Below, in pieces: positions 49,962 to 61,457 of a DNA stretch of 64,000 bases. The translations under genes were made by a program, and so were the position numbers. Below the pieces are notes generated by a model that was not told the origin of the DNA, ran no database searches, and saw nothing but the letters and a program-made list of their open reading frames with translations. This DNA comes from Populus alba (Eukaryota > Streptophyta > Magnoliopsida > Malpighiales > Salicaceae), in the NCBI RefSeq assembly GCF_005239225.2, contig NC_133296.1, positions 6,448,001 through 6,512,000 of the forward strand, given 5' to 3'. Positions within the stretch are counted from its first letter, which is position 1, and each line of letters opens with the position of its first letter.

Positions 49962-50117
49962 TTTTTTTTTTTGATTCGAGGAAACCCCACCCTCCGGAAA
50001 GCGCACTTTGTGGGCCCAGATAAGCGAGTAAAACCCCGGCTGTCCCAGGCTCTTACAAGAAGTGCACGCCCTGACTCGAACTCAAGACCTGCTGATATAT
50101 AATGCCAGGTGATATAT
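49962..50117 (-). mobile_element. 5'-truncated SINE, minus strand
   Basis: On the minus strand: GCAGGTCTTGAGTTCGAGTC (a tRNA-type B-box), then a GC-rich body (CCGGGGTTTTACTCGCTTAT, GGGTGGGGTTTCCTCGAATC), then a poly-A tail that appears as poly-T at 49962-49974 on the plus strand. No A-box is visible, so the head is missing. It resembles the tRNA-derived SINEs of Salicaceae. Confidence 0.65.
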
Positions 50118-50586
50118 ATAAAAACTATATTTTAACAATAATATGGATGAATTGAAAAGATAAAATTCAAATTCGAGACTTCCATTCTTCTTAGTTTGCA
50201 AGAATCATTGATTCATGATTAATTATTAGGATTTATTCTTGGTGAAATAAATGGATTTTTATATATAGGTGAGAAATCATACTCTTTTTTTTTTAGGTTG
50301 AGGGATCGTTTTATCATATAAAATAATAAATGCTTCCTTCTTCGGTTTTCTGAACTTAAATTCTGAAACCAACATAAAAAAAATATTAAGATGGATGTAT
50401 CTTTAAAATTGTTTTAAAACCGGTCTTATTGTGAAGCATAAACAAAAAGAAATGCCTAGACCTCCGTAAAATTAATATTGTTCTAATTAAAAATAACAGC
50501 ATTGTTTTAATGTCTTAATTAATTATGTATGCCTATATATATCCGATCATCATGTGGCTTGGCAAAGATTTCTAAACAGAATTGTT

Positions 50587-50588
50587 TC

Positions 50589-50616
<28 letters not shown>
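50587..50616. repeat. ATT trinucleotide microsatellite
   Basis: About nine to ten consecutive units. Confidence 0.9.
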
Positions 50617-50619
<3 letters not shown>

Positions 50620-51167
50620 ACATAATATTTGGATTAATTTACATACATCTTAATTAATTTTACTTATCCTGAAATTAATAGTTATATAAATTTTAAATAA
50701 TATTAAAATTTATAAAACTAAAACCGGTAATTTTTAATCAATTAATCTAAAAGTTAAAACTACACCCTTTAATATTTTTTAGTTGTGCAGTGGGAAAGCT
50801 TACAAGAGTAGCTGATCGAATAATATATACCGTACACGAAATGCCGATACTGCCGTGTTGACTCACTTCATATGGGCTCCGTTTTATTTATAATTTATTA
50901 CCACTATGAACTGGAAATGTACCTTATATATATTCCAGTCAATTCTAGCTTCGATCATCAATTTAAATTAATAGCTCTGCGTGACAACTTGGGAGATAAT
51001 TGGGATTTGATTTCCTTATAGATTATTAATTGTATTTCTAGAACCAATTCTTGGAGGATCTAATGACATGATTGAACAAAATTCAATGAATTTGAATATT
51101 TATTTATTTTATTATGAATGAATATATACATTAAAAAAAAAAAAAACTCGTGAAAGTATTTTCATAG

Positions 51168-51370
51168 AGCCTGTTTGGGATTATGATTATAGTTGTTATC
51201 TTTTAAAGTATTATTTATTTAGAAATATATTTAAATAATTTTTTTAAAAAAATTATTTTTAGTATTAATATATCAAAACGATTTAAAATCAGTAAAAAAC
51301 ATTAATATAAAATAAAAAAATTAATTTTTTTAAAAACATTCCTAAAAACACAAAAACAAATAAGCTAGTA
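51168..51370 (+). mobile_element. Dispersed ~200-bp element, copy 3
   Basis: Starts GCCTGTTTGGGATTATG and ends CCTAAAAACACAAAAACAAA. Core as in copy 1. Confidence 0.65.
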
Positions 51371-51737
51371 AATACGAATCTAGAAATGATGGGTCCATCC
51401 CTTTCTCATCGATTTTGATTCTTAAAATTAAGCTTCTTGTTATTGACCGAATACGAACTAGTGAGGCAGAAAATTGGATTAAAATAAAATAATAAAAAAT
51501 AAAATCTTGAGTTCCTATTTCTTCACGAAAGAAGGAATAAAAAGCTTTAAACCGCCAAAGTCATTGTCTTCGGACACTGGATCATGAAAAAACAGAGGCA
51601 GGCATGCTTTTGTGCTGTGGGTAGGGTGGCTTTCCCCTCCCCGAACCTCACTTTGTTTTATTAAAAGACAACATTCTTTTGTCTTCTTTTATTTTTCAAA
51701 GAAAAAGCAGATTCTTTTGCCTTTTTTATCCAACAAA

Positions 51738-51912
51738 TTAAGTGCGTTTGAAAATATAGTAATGAATGATTTTTTTAAAAAATATATTTTTAATATTATT
51801 ATTGCATCAAAATAATTTTAAAACATCAAAAATATATTAATTTAAAATAAAAATAATAATTTTTTTTTAATTTTTTCAAAAATATTTTTAAAACACAAAA
51901 ATAAAAAGGTCT
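51738..51912 (+). mobile_element. Dispersed ~200-bp element, copy 4
   Basis: Starts AAGTGCGTTTGAAAATATAG and ends AAAACACAAAAATAAAAAGG. Confidence 0.6.
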
Positions 51913-52049
51913 TTTATATATATATATATATAGATATCAATAGAAAAAGTTATCATTTTTTTCAATGTTGATAGTTTTGGAAAATCAAAACCCAAGTTCG
52001 TACATAAAAGCAACAATAATCACACTCTCAAATAGTTTGTAGTATTGTG

Positions 52050-52262
52050 ATAGAGTGTTTGAGAATGTGGTGGCAGTTGCTTTTTACTCATAAATGCATC
52101 AAAATTATATTTTTTATTTTTTAAAAAAATTATTTTTAACATTAGCGAATCAAAATACTAAAAAAATATAAATCTAAAGTAAGGAAAAAAATAAAATAAA
52201 ATATTTAAATTTTTAAAAGCACTTTCAAAACACAAAAAACAAACACAACTTTAACCACATGC
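52050..52262 (+). mobile_element. Dispersed ~200-bp element, copy 5
   Basis: Starts GTTTGAGAATGTGGTGGCAG and ends CAAAACACAAAAAACAAACA. Its left end links the family to the GTTTGGGAATGTGGTTGC end at 40021. Confidence 0.65.
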
Positions 52263-53024
52263 CATAAATATATTTATTATAAAAAATTAGGATAAAATGA
52301 AACAATAAATTATACACACACACACACTTCCCACACGTCATATATCCTATTTGCATAGAATGAGTAATCAACAAGGACTTGTAGATTTTAAAAGATTTAC
52401 ATATCATCTAAACACTTACACTAGTTAAGTAAGTAGCCATTTGCTAAAATCTATATAATCCACCACTATTAAATCTTTTGCATTAGTTTTACACCCTTCA
52501 AAGATAATCATTTCATGGCACTTCTATTTATTTTATTTTTTTATAATAAATAATAAAGAAATGAAAAAAAAATATGAGGAAGTAAAATGATGACTAAGGA
52601 AGAAAATGGAATCGAATAATATAATGAAAGATCATACAAGTAAATAAAATAATAAATATGCATTATTTTTTGATAAATTAGAAATTCAAACAAAATTAAA
52701 AAGATTATAGAAAGAGATTTTGCATATTCAAGAGAAGAAAAAAATTAATTAATCTTTCACCACAAAATTTTCAAATTAGAGATCCTCATTCTTGAATGAA
52801 GAAACGTAAAAAATTCTTATATTTTATTTTTCAATTTGAAAATAACCCCAACACTTTATATTAGGACATGAGATAAACAAAATAATAATATATGAACCAA
52901 CCCTACAGAATACTAACATTAGCCAAACCTAGAAGACACATGAAAATAAACCTAAACACACACATATAGCACATGGACCCCATGTACCACCACTAAATTG
53001 AAGTCCCAACAATTTTTGTTCAAC

Positions 53025-53245
53025 TGTAGAACTTGTATGTTTTTTATGTTTTAAAAGTACTTTTAAAAAAAAAAAAATTTTTTATTTTTGTCTTTACTTC
53101 AAATTAATATTTTTTTAGTATTTTCAAATTATTTTGATAAGCTGATGTCAAAAATAATTTTAAAAGAATAAAAAAAATTATTTAGATATATTTTCAAATG
53201 AAAAACACTAAAAAACAATTGTAACATACTTTGAAACATCTCCTT
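53025..53245 (-). mobile_element. Dispersed ~200-bp element, copy 6, reverse orientation
   Basis: The reverse complement carries TTTTTGACATCAGCTTATCA then AAATAATTTGAAAA then ATATTAATTTGAAGTAAAGA, the family core. Confidence 0.55.
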
Positions 53246-53559
53246 AAGTAGCTCTGAAATAATATTTCAAGGGTAAAAACAACATTTTCATTTATGTGTG
53301 TGTGTCTATATACGTGTATGCGCGCGCTTGATTTTTATAATGTCCTGAGATTTTGGGATCTACATCGATGTGAAGCGACCAAAGAGTAAAAAGTCATCAA
53401 AAATTTACTTTTTGAGGTAAAATAAAATCGGTAATCAATACTTGTATGTAGGTTGGGAGGATGAGAATAAAATGACTTACCTAAAATGTAATGATTTGGT
53501 CTTGATGTGACATATATGTTTTTGCTCATTTAATTGATGTGTGTAAATTTGTCATTGTA

Positions 53560-54060
53560 TTTTTTTTCTTGGCATGATAATTGATTTGTATTTCTCTTGT
53601 AACTCAAAATTGAGACATGAATTGTAAATTCTAATTAGATCTTTTCTCGGATATTACATTAAGGGTAAATTATTTTGTATTGTGAATATTAATGTTAGTA
53701 TATTTATTATTTCTTATTTTTTGTGATGACCTATATTTTTTTCTTACGACTCAAAATTAGTTAATGAGTTGTAAACATATTTAGGTTTTTTCTTAAATAT
53801 CGCATTAAAGATAAATGATTTTGTATTGTAGATATTGACGCATCATTTATTTTTGTGTTGATATTTTTCGCTATATTTAGTTTTGTATTCCTTTTTTTTT
53901 TGCTATTGAATTGTGTATTCCTCGCAAGTCATAATTGGTGTAGAAATTGTAAATCTTAATTAAGTTTTTTCTTAGATGTCATAATAAAGGTAAGTGATAT
54001 AATATCTATGATTGTTATGCATATATTTTCTTTTGTGTTCATAGCTTATTTTGACATAAT
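53560..54060. repeat. Three degenerate direct repeats of about 150-175 bp
   Basis: Anchors CTTGTAACTCAAAATTGAGA (53597), CTTACGACTCAAAATTAGTT (53744) and CTCGCAAGTCATAATTGGTG (53922) are each followed by TGTAAA-CTTAAT, TTTTTCTTAGAT-TCA-ATTAA-GGTAA and TGATTTTGTATTGT-like sequence. Confidence 0.6.
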
Positions 54061-55331
54061 AATTGAATTTGGATTGGATTGATGCGATTTCACATAGGCC
54101 CATCGAGAGTGAAAACGACCTCAAGGTCCATTTTGAACATAATAATAATGGGCCAAGGCCTAATTAATAATCATTATCCTCTTGGATACAACACTCGTAC
54201 TTTCAAAAGTAAGAATTAGATCCTATAGTCAAGCTCAGGTCCCAAATAACTGCCTTAGGTAATATAGTGTTTTACCATCACTAGCAAATACATGTATATT
54301 AGTTTAGGTAAACTCTTTTCATGTAAGCACAATAAAAATCCATTATCATTTAAAACGAACACAAAAGTAACTTATGCTAGGTATAATATATTGGGTGATT
54401 GTCAATCCCTCTAATACATAACTAGTTTTCTATCTAGAATTTTTAAAGACTAATTAAGGTTTTTAGCTGCCATAAAATTAGATGACGACTTTTTTCTTCT
54501 TCAAAATCATTCCATTAATCCTAATTAGCTCATCAAGATGTCCCGTTGCAATAATATAGCAACCACAAATCATTTTTTTGAAAAGATTTAACAAATTCTT
54601 TTTTCATATTAAACAACAAAATTACTAAATATTAGAAATTTCTATTGTACCATAAACGCCTTAATATTTTTAAATCTCGTATTTTGGATGTAAAAGGTAT
54701 TATATAATATTTTCAAATTTTAGATGATCTGTGTAGTCTTTGTATTGTAGTGTTTGTGAGAAAAATATGATGAGTCTAAGTATAAGTATTATTGGATTTT
54801 TTAGTCAAATTACAAAGGAGAAGCATAAATTCAATGATTTTGCTTTTAATTGGAGGATCACTCGAATATATATAAAAACCTGAAATATGAGGAGCTACAA
54901 GCCTACAACTCTTATTAGTAAATTTAATTAGATTATAGCTAAATATCATTTGACTATTTATTTGGTTGTGTTTAGTTAATATCTCATGAAAAAATAAACA
55001 TATACAAAAATATATTTGGTTGTAAAAATAAAAATAAGATATAAAATAATTCTATTTTTTAAATAGTTTTAGAGTAAATATTATATTTTCAAAACAAGAC
55101 AAGAAATTCAAAGAAATATATTCTTCATATCCTTGTCTTTTATGTTCTAAGATAACAGCAAAACAATACTTTGAGTAACAATACAAATTTAGGCTTTTTG
55201 TTTTTCATGGAACATCCATCATCTATCATACAGAAGCTCGGGATACTAACTAAACTTTTTTTTTTTTTTTTTTTTTTCTAATAAGTTAACCACACAAGAT
55301 TTCGGCAAAACTAGATTTTCAATTAGTGACA

Positions 55332-55384
<53 letters not shown>

Positions 55385-57160
55385 CACAAGCTAAATTCCT
55401 AATAACATTATTGTATTATTCTTAATAAGATTTTTATTTCAAAAATATTGATAAACACACAGAATTATGTAGTTAACTTAAATCTCAATAATCATGTAAA
55501 AATATAAGAATAAATAATCTAATTTTTTCATTTATATTAATCTTGTTTGCTTTTAAAAGTTTTAATTACTGTGGTTTATATGAAATCATCATTGATGAAG
55601 TTTTGAAATTTAAGATACTTAAGATTTATGTATTGAATAATTAATTAATCTTTTTAATTTATGTAATCTTATTATTTCTAATCAAGGTGTATGGTGCCTT
55701 GATATTGAAAGCCCGGATAATTGGTAGCTAGTGATATCTAGTAAGCTAAAATAATAGTTGGTACTCACAAAATATCCCATTTAATAGATGTGGGGACTTT
55801 TGAATATTTAAATTAGTAATTTTATAAAGAAAGAAAGTGTAATAATATTTTAGATAAATAGGCTATGAAAATATATATGCTAAAAAAATTAAGGATGAAA
55901 AGATTGTGAATCTAGAATTTGAAGAATTTATTATGTATTTATAATCCATGAGTCTTATTTTTTATAGAAAAAAAAACTAAAATATAATATTATTTTTGTA
56001 ATATTTTAAATTATATTCTACATAAAATAATACGTATTGAAGCTAATATAAAATATTTTACAGGGCATCAAATTTAGAAAAAGTTCATGAATTAACTGTG
56101 GTGTACTTGCAGAAAACTCCTTGGCTGTGCACTCTCGAGATTAGTTGAGCCTCAACATGAATTCATGGTGCTAATTCAATTTTTTTTTATTTCACTATAC
56201 TTTATTTTTTATGTTTTAACTTACCAAACAATATAATAAAAAAAACAAATATAAAATGTTTTATTGTACCATTCTAAAACATTTTAAATAAAACAAATGC
56301 CTTCTACAGTAATAACGTAATTAGAAAATGTTTCCTTCTGATTACTAAATTGCAAAGTGAAAAAAAAAAAAAAAAAAAAAAACATTGAAAAAAAGAGAGA
56401 GGAGATGGACAGTTAGGGAGAATGAAGTCAGGCACACATTGTCTGAAAGCGATCCCCTCTCTTTCTATAATCCAACTACCGTTGCTTCCAGCTGTATTCA
56501 CGACGCTCGCCCCCCCTTCCTTTCCTTTATTTCTTTATTAAAAAAAAAACCATATTAATTAATCTACACATTAGTCCCGAACAATTCCCGATTTAATTTC
56601 TTATCTATCAAGCATCTGCAGAAATAAATTTTATCATAAATTGTTCATCTTTTTAGTTATTTTCCCATTATTTAATATAAATAATTTTTCTGTATCTCTA
56701 GGCTATACGGTTTTTTTCCTTATATTTTTTTTCATTGACTAATATCGGTTATAAGAAAAAAAAATAAGTTTTTGACCTTGATTAAATCAAGTTTTATATT
56801 CAAAGAGTTCAAGATATTAATTATTATGAAACATATTAAAGCGATTTTAAGTGAATTTGAACAAGACACTAAAAATATTTTAGTATTTCTTTGCTGAGTT
56901 CTAGCTTGTGTACCCTAATATTTCTTTTGGTGGATGGGACCTAATTGTAAAATGTTTTTGTATAGGGATACAATTGAGAAATGGCTAAAAAGTTGAGGAC
57001 AAATCTGTGCTATTTTCGTATCAATTAAAAAACTGGATATAAATCAAATTAATCTCAAAACTCACACTTGACCCCCACCTTCACTTGATTATGACATATT
57101 AATGCAAACAAAAAAATAATAATGCAAACAAAAATAGAAACCCCATTTTGCAACTCTTTC
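54061..57160. other. Intergenic DNA, no gene seen
   Basis: 54061-54490 is less AT-rich and may be a decayed retroelement fragment. 55335-55378 is a TA microsatellite. 56390-56520 is a purine/pyrimidine-skewed stretch without a recognisable product. The remainder is AT-rich. Confidence 0.4.
55335..55378. repeat. TA dinucleotide microsatellite
   Basis: About 22 units. Confidence 0.9.
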
Positions 57161-57164
57161 TTTG

Positions 57165-57165
57165 G

Positions 57166-57207
<42 letters not shown>

Positions 57208-59743
57208 GGAGGAGAGGGGGCAGAGAAATGAGAGTTGTACATGGTCTGTTACCTCGTGATCCGTGCAAAGTCTTCGTGAAATCCCAGACTGCCTTATTAT
57301 TGTTCTTTGTTCCATACCCGTCCTAGTTGTTATTGTTTTTTTCTTTTTCTTTTTATCCACTGGACTTGGTCTAATAATAGTAATATAAAAAAAGTTACAT
57401 TCTTGCTGGCTTTTTCGAGTGAGAGGGGAGAAAAGAGAAGAAGCCTTTTTGGAAATAGAGAGAGAAAGGGAGCTTCTTTTTTTTTTCATAAAAATTTGGT
57501 ATTTTTGGATACAGGGTATTGTGGGATTCCTTTGAAAATTGTTTTTTTTGTGTGTGTGTCTCTGCTAATCCCGTTTTCATATACAGGTTTCATGCTCAAC
57601 TGGAGCTGTTTCAAGTAAGAATGTTCAGGTGGGTCTTTCTTCTTTTCTTTGTTGCATGGACTATCTGCTGTGCTACTCGCTACATACATGTGGTTATGGT
57701 TTGTGCTTTGTTTGTGTGTTTTTAGTTAGGGTAGCTCAGCTTTTCTATCTTTCCATGATCTTGTGTGTTTGACTTTGCTTAAGTACTTATGTGATGGTGC
57801 AAATTTTGGCCAGGTTAGTTGGGATTATGTTGGTGGGTTACCCAATTTTCCACTCATATTTGTCTGGAGTTTTCTATGTATAAGTTTACTGTTGATATAA
57901 TTTAATGGGTTAGAATTACAGGGGCAAAGGAATTGAGTTAAGGTTTACATGCCAAGACTTGAATGTGTGAACTCAGCTTTTCGTGGTTTTGGTTGAGGTT
58001 TATTTTCAAAATTTTGAAGACCCTGAATCATGAAATTGCAAATCCTGGTTTCTGCTCGCTCCCTCCTGTTTTCAAGGAGGCAGATGAGGAGAGCTTAGCA
58101 AATTGAATTTAATGTTCAAATGAGATTAGGTGTCGAGGATGCTCTGCTTTAGAAGTTCGATCATGATTATTGAAATAAACTTTAGAAATACCTCAGGATC
58201 ACTATTTGCATCAAAACATTATGACAAAGTGTGTCAATTGTATGTATTATGAGTTCAGCTATCCCATGTAATTCGTCAGACATGTTTTATCTAGAATAAA
58301 ATCCTGCCTCAGTCTTCAAGAGGCTATTTGCATACCGTGAAAACAGATGACAAATGTTATGCAAGATAAGCTTGCAAGTCTTTCGCACCAACTTTTGGCA
58401 TTTAGATTTGACATTTTTATTGTCTTTGAAACTGCTGTGATCATGTTGGTAGATTTTGAGGAAGCAGATTTTAGCTTGCTGATTCTGCATACAATAGCTG
58501 GAATATGAGTCTTGGAGCTTAGCAGGGTAAAATGTTGAGAACTCTTTAATGATCGGAAGATTTTGTGATCTTCCCATTGAAGCTAAATCTTAGTCAATAT
58601 TTCACCAAGTTTAAGAAAATCTACTGTGGCACCAGCAATTGGCAGTTCTTCTCTCTGTTTTGTTTTACAAGTGTGATTGGATTATATCAATTCCCTGGGG
58701 AATGAATTAGATTCCAACTAGATCATTGCCATTTATATGCTTGTCATCTTTCTCAAGTCTTTATGTGAATCAGATAAGAGCACAAAATAAAGTAGATAAT
58801 GGGTCACACCATACATGGTGTTCTGCCATGTGTTTTTATTTGTTGATTTAAGCTTGAAACTTCTAATGTAGGGCCGCCATGTTGCTTTACCTTGTCTGTG
58901 CTTTTTTTTTTATATATATTTTTTTAAATCTAGTTTTGACAATTTAAAAGTACATGTGATAGTAGATGGAAATCCTAACTTTTCTGGATGTTTTGGATTA
59001 GTCTTGTTTGTTTGTAAAATGTTTTTTTTTTTTTTTGGCCTGCATTCATTATGTTTCTTTACCGAGCTCCTTAGGCATTTCTGATGAAAATCAAGCTTCA
59101 GTATAGCTTCTCGTGGTTGCTCTTTCTGGACTAATAGAATGAACATTATAATATGAGAAGAATTGCATTAACCAGAAGACTTGAATATTCATTTACTCGC
59201 AAATTTGAAATCTGCTTCAATCTGAATATTTGATATTTCAGATCTATCATGGTTTGATCTTTTGGTTCCTTTATGCATTTGGGATCTTCCATCCTTGGTT
59301 TTGAAGTAATAATTTTTTTGTCTTCTTGAATTGCCTATCTTTTTTTCCATGCATGTTAGCTTAGGCTTGGTAATCCCAAATGATGAGTGCCCAGTCTTCC
59401 TTTTTTGTGATGTGTTAAGACTGTATTCCATGTAGCATATGGATTGCTGTCCTGCTCATTGAACATCAACAATTGACAAATTCCAGAATATTGAAAAATT
59501 CTTTTTGAGTAGCCTTTTTGAGCTTGTAATAAGATATCTCTGTGAATGCCGATAATATAAAATGCAGCACCAGTAGAACTAAACTGTTCTTTAATAAAAT
59601 GATAACATTCAATTATCTCCAGAATTGACTAACTGCCATTTATTCTCAGAATGAGATTGATTGTTACTTGTCTACTGTGACAGAATACCTGAACTGGCCA
59701 TGCATAGAGCTTTTGATCCAATGGAGAAAGATTTGTGACCATA
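57165..59743 (+). promoter_or_regulatory. Promoter and 5'-UTR of the DUF1005 gene, with 5'-UTR intron
   Basis: A TA run (57165-57190) passes into a GA run (57191-57207), followed by a purine/pyrimidine-rich leader. A donor TTTCAA|GTAAGA at 57614/57615 and an acceptor at either 59649 (TATTCTCAG) or 59683 (ACTGTGACAG) give a 5'-UTR intron of about 2.0-2.1 kb. Frames inside the intron are not supported as genes. Confidence 0.55.
59700..59738 (+). CDS. Upstream ORF in the DUF1005 5'-UTR (12 codons plus stop)
   Basis: ATG at 59700 opens MHRAFDPMEKDL and stops at TGA 59736-59738, five bases before the main ATG. If the acceptor at 59683 is used, the frame continues in phase back across the 5'-UTR intron to an ATG at 57592, giving 25 residues. 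If the acceptor at 59649 is used instead, only the 12-codon version remains. No expression evidence. Confidence 0.35.
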   Translation: MHRAFDPMEKDL

Positions 59744-61457
59744 ATGGATCCTCAGGCTTTCATCAGGTTGTCAATAGGCTCCCTTGGGCTGAGAATTTCT
59801 GGAACAACTTTAAATTCTGCACAATCTGGACTCCAGGCATTCTCTTCTCCGTGTTCATGTGAGATACGACTTCGAGGTTTCCCTGTGCAAACAATAGCGG
59901 TGCCTTTGTTATCCTCACCTGAAGTGGCACCTGAAATTCACAGCATTGCCTCAATTTTTTATCTTGAAGAATCGGATCTGAAAGCATTACTGACACCTGG
60001 CTGTTTTTATGCTAATCAGGCATGTCTTGAGATTGCTGTTTTCACAGGGAGAAAGGGATCACATTGTGGTGTTGGCATCAAAAGGCAGCAGATAGGAACA
60101 TTTAAGCTGGAAGTAGGCCCTGAATGGGGTGAGGGGAAACCAGTGATTCTTTTTAGTGGCTGGATAGGTATTGGCAAAAACAAGAAGGAGAGTGGAAAAC
60201 CTGGAGTTGAACTTCATTTGAGAGTGAAACTGGATCCTGATCCAAGATATGTGTTCCAGTTTGAAGATGTGACCACATCGAGTCCTCAGATTGTTCAGCT
60301 GCAGGGCTCAATCAAGCAGCCCATATTCAGTTGCAAATTTAGTCGAGACAGGTGATATGAATTATGTGGTCTCTTCTTACATAATGTTTGTCAATTGCTT
60401 GTCTTGCGTTAGATTTCCTAGATTGCTAAGATTTCCACATTCCCTTGGCTAAAATGATTTTTGGAGTTGATTCTCAATTGAATGTCTCCAGCCAGTACAA
60501 CTTTGTATGTGCACAGTCCATGTGCACTATAAAGAACTTGAGAGGGAAAAAGAGGGGGGGGGGGGAACAGAAGTAACTGCAGTTTCTCTTGTACCCTATT
60601 TGATTCCCGTGAAGCATTTAGGGAGCAGTTCTTTTCCATGACAACCGTCTCATTTTGCACTCTGGTTTGGTATTAGTTTCTTTGTAGTTTAGTGGTCCAA
60701 CAACATGATGCCCCTGCCATTGTTCTAATTATCAGGTCATCGTTAATGAAACTTTTGATGGTTATGAATTGACAGGGTAACCCAGGTAGATCCCTTGAGT
60801 ACCTATTGGTCAACTTCCGATGATGGTGCTGATGTTGAAACAGAAAGAAAAGAACGGAAGGGATGGAAGGTGAAGATACACGATCTTTCTGGCTCGGCTG
60901 TTGCGGCAACCTTCATAACAACTCCCTTTGTGCCAGCAACAGGTTGTGATTGGGTTGCTAGGTCCAACCCAGGAGCTTGGTTGATTGTTCGTCCAGATGC
61001 TTGCAGGCCTGACAGCTGGCAGCCATGGGGAAAGCTTGAGGCATGGCGTGAACGAGGCATCAGAGACTCCATTTGCTGCAGATTTCACCTCCTGTCTGAA
61101 GGGCAGGAAGGTGGTGAGGTTCTCATGTCTGAGATCCTCATCAGTGCTGAAAAGGGTGGGGAATTTTTCATAGACACTGACAGGCAGTTGCGAACTGCAG
61201 CAACTCCAATACCAAGCCCACAAAGTAGCGGAGATTTTTCAGGACTTGGTCCCATTGTTGGTGGTTTTGTTATGAGCTGTCGAGTGCAGGGGGAAGGGAA
61301 GCACAGCAAGCCATTGGTTCAGTTAGCCATGAGACATGTGACATGTGTGGAGGATGCTGCAATCTTTATGGCACTTGCAGCTGCAGTTGATCTTAGCATT
61401 GTAGCTTGCAGGCCTTTCCGTAGAAAGCTCAGAAAAGGGTCTCGCCATTCTTTATGA
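59744..61457 (+). CDS. DUF1005 protein (ASG1-like)
   Basis: Two exons, 59744-60351 and 60776-61457 (TGA), join in phase (AG|G, Arg) to 429 aa. The start MDPQAFIRLSIGSLGLRI is the conserved start of the plant DUF1005 family. An open frame extends a few codons upstream but has no ATG. The N-terminal half holds LRGFPVQTIAVPLLSSPEVA, and FKLEVGPEWGEGKPV followed by a Gly-rich GWIGIGKNKKE stretch. The second exon holds WKVKIHDLSGSAVAATFIT, a conserved SNPGAWLIVRPD block and a C-terminal hydrophobic Ala-rich segment (IFMALAAAVDLSIVACRPF) before a basic tail. The biochemical function is unknown. The Arabidopsis/potato homologue ASG1 is reported as an abiotic-stress gene (recalled as At5g17640). Confidence 0.93.

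Noticed and set aside
49962..50117. Intact tRNA gene on the minus strand
   Set aside because: Only a B-box is present; no acceptor stem or A-box. Better explained as a SINE.
54061..54490. Possible retrotransposon LTR
   Set aside because: Less AT-rich than its surroundings, but no ends, primer site or partner copy could be found.
60803..61309. Several minus-strand frames of 74-137 aa
   Set aside because: Antisense to the second exon of the DUF1005 gene.
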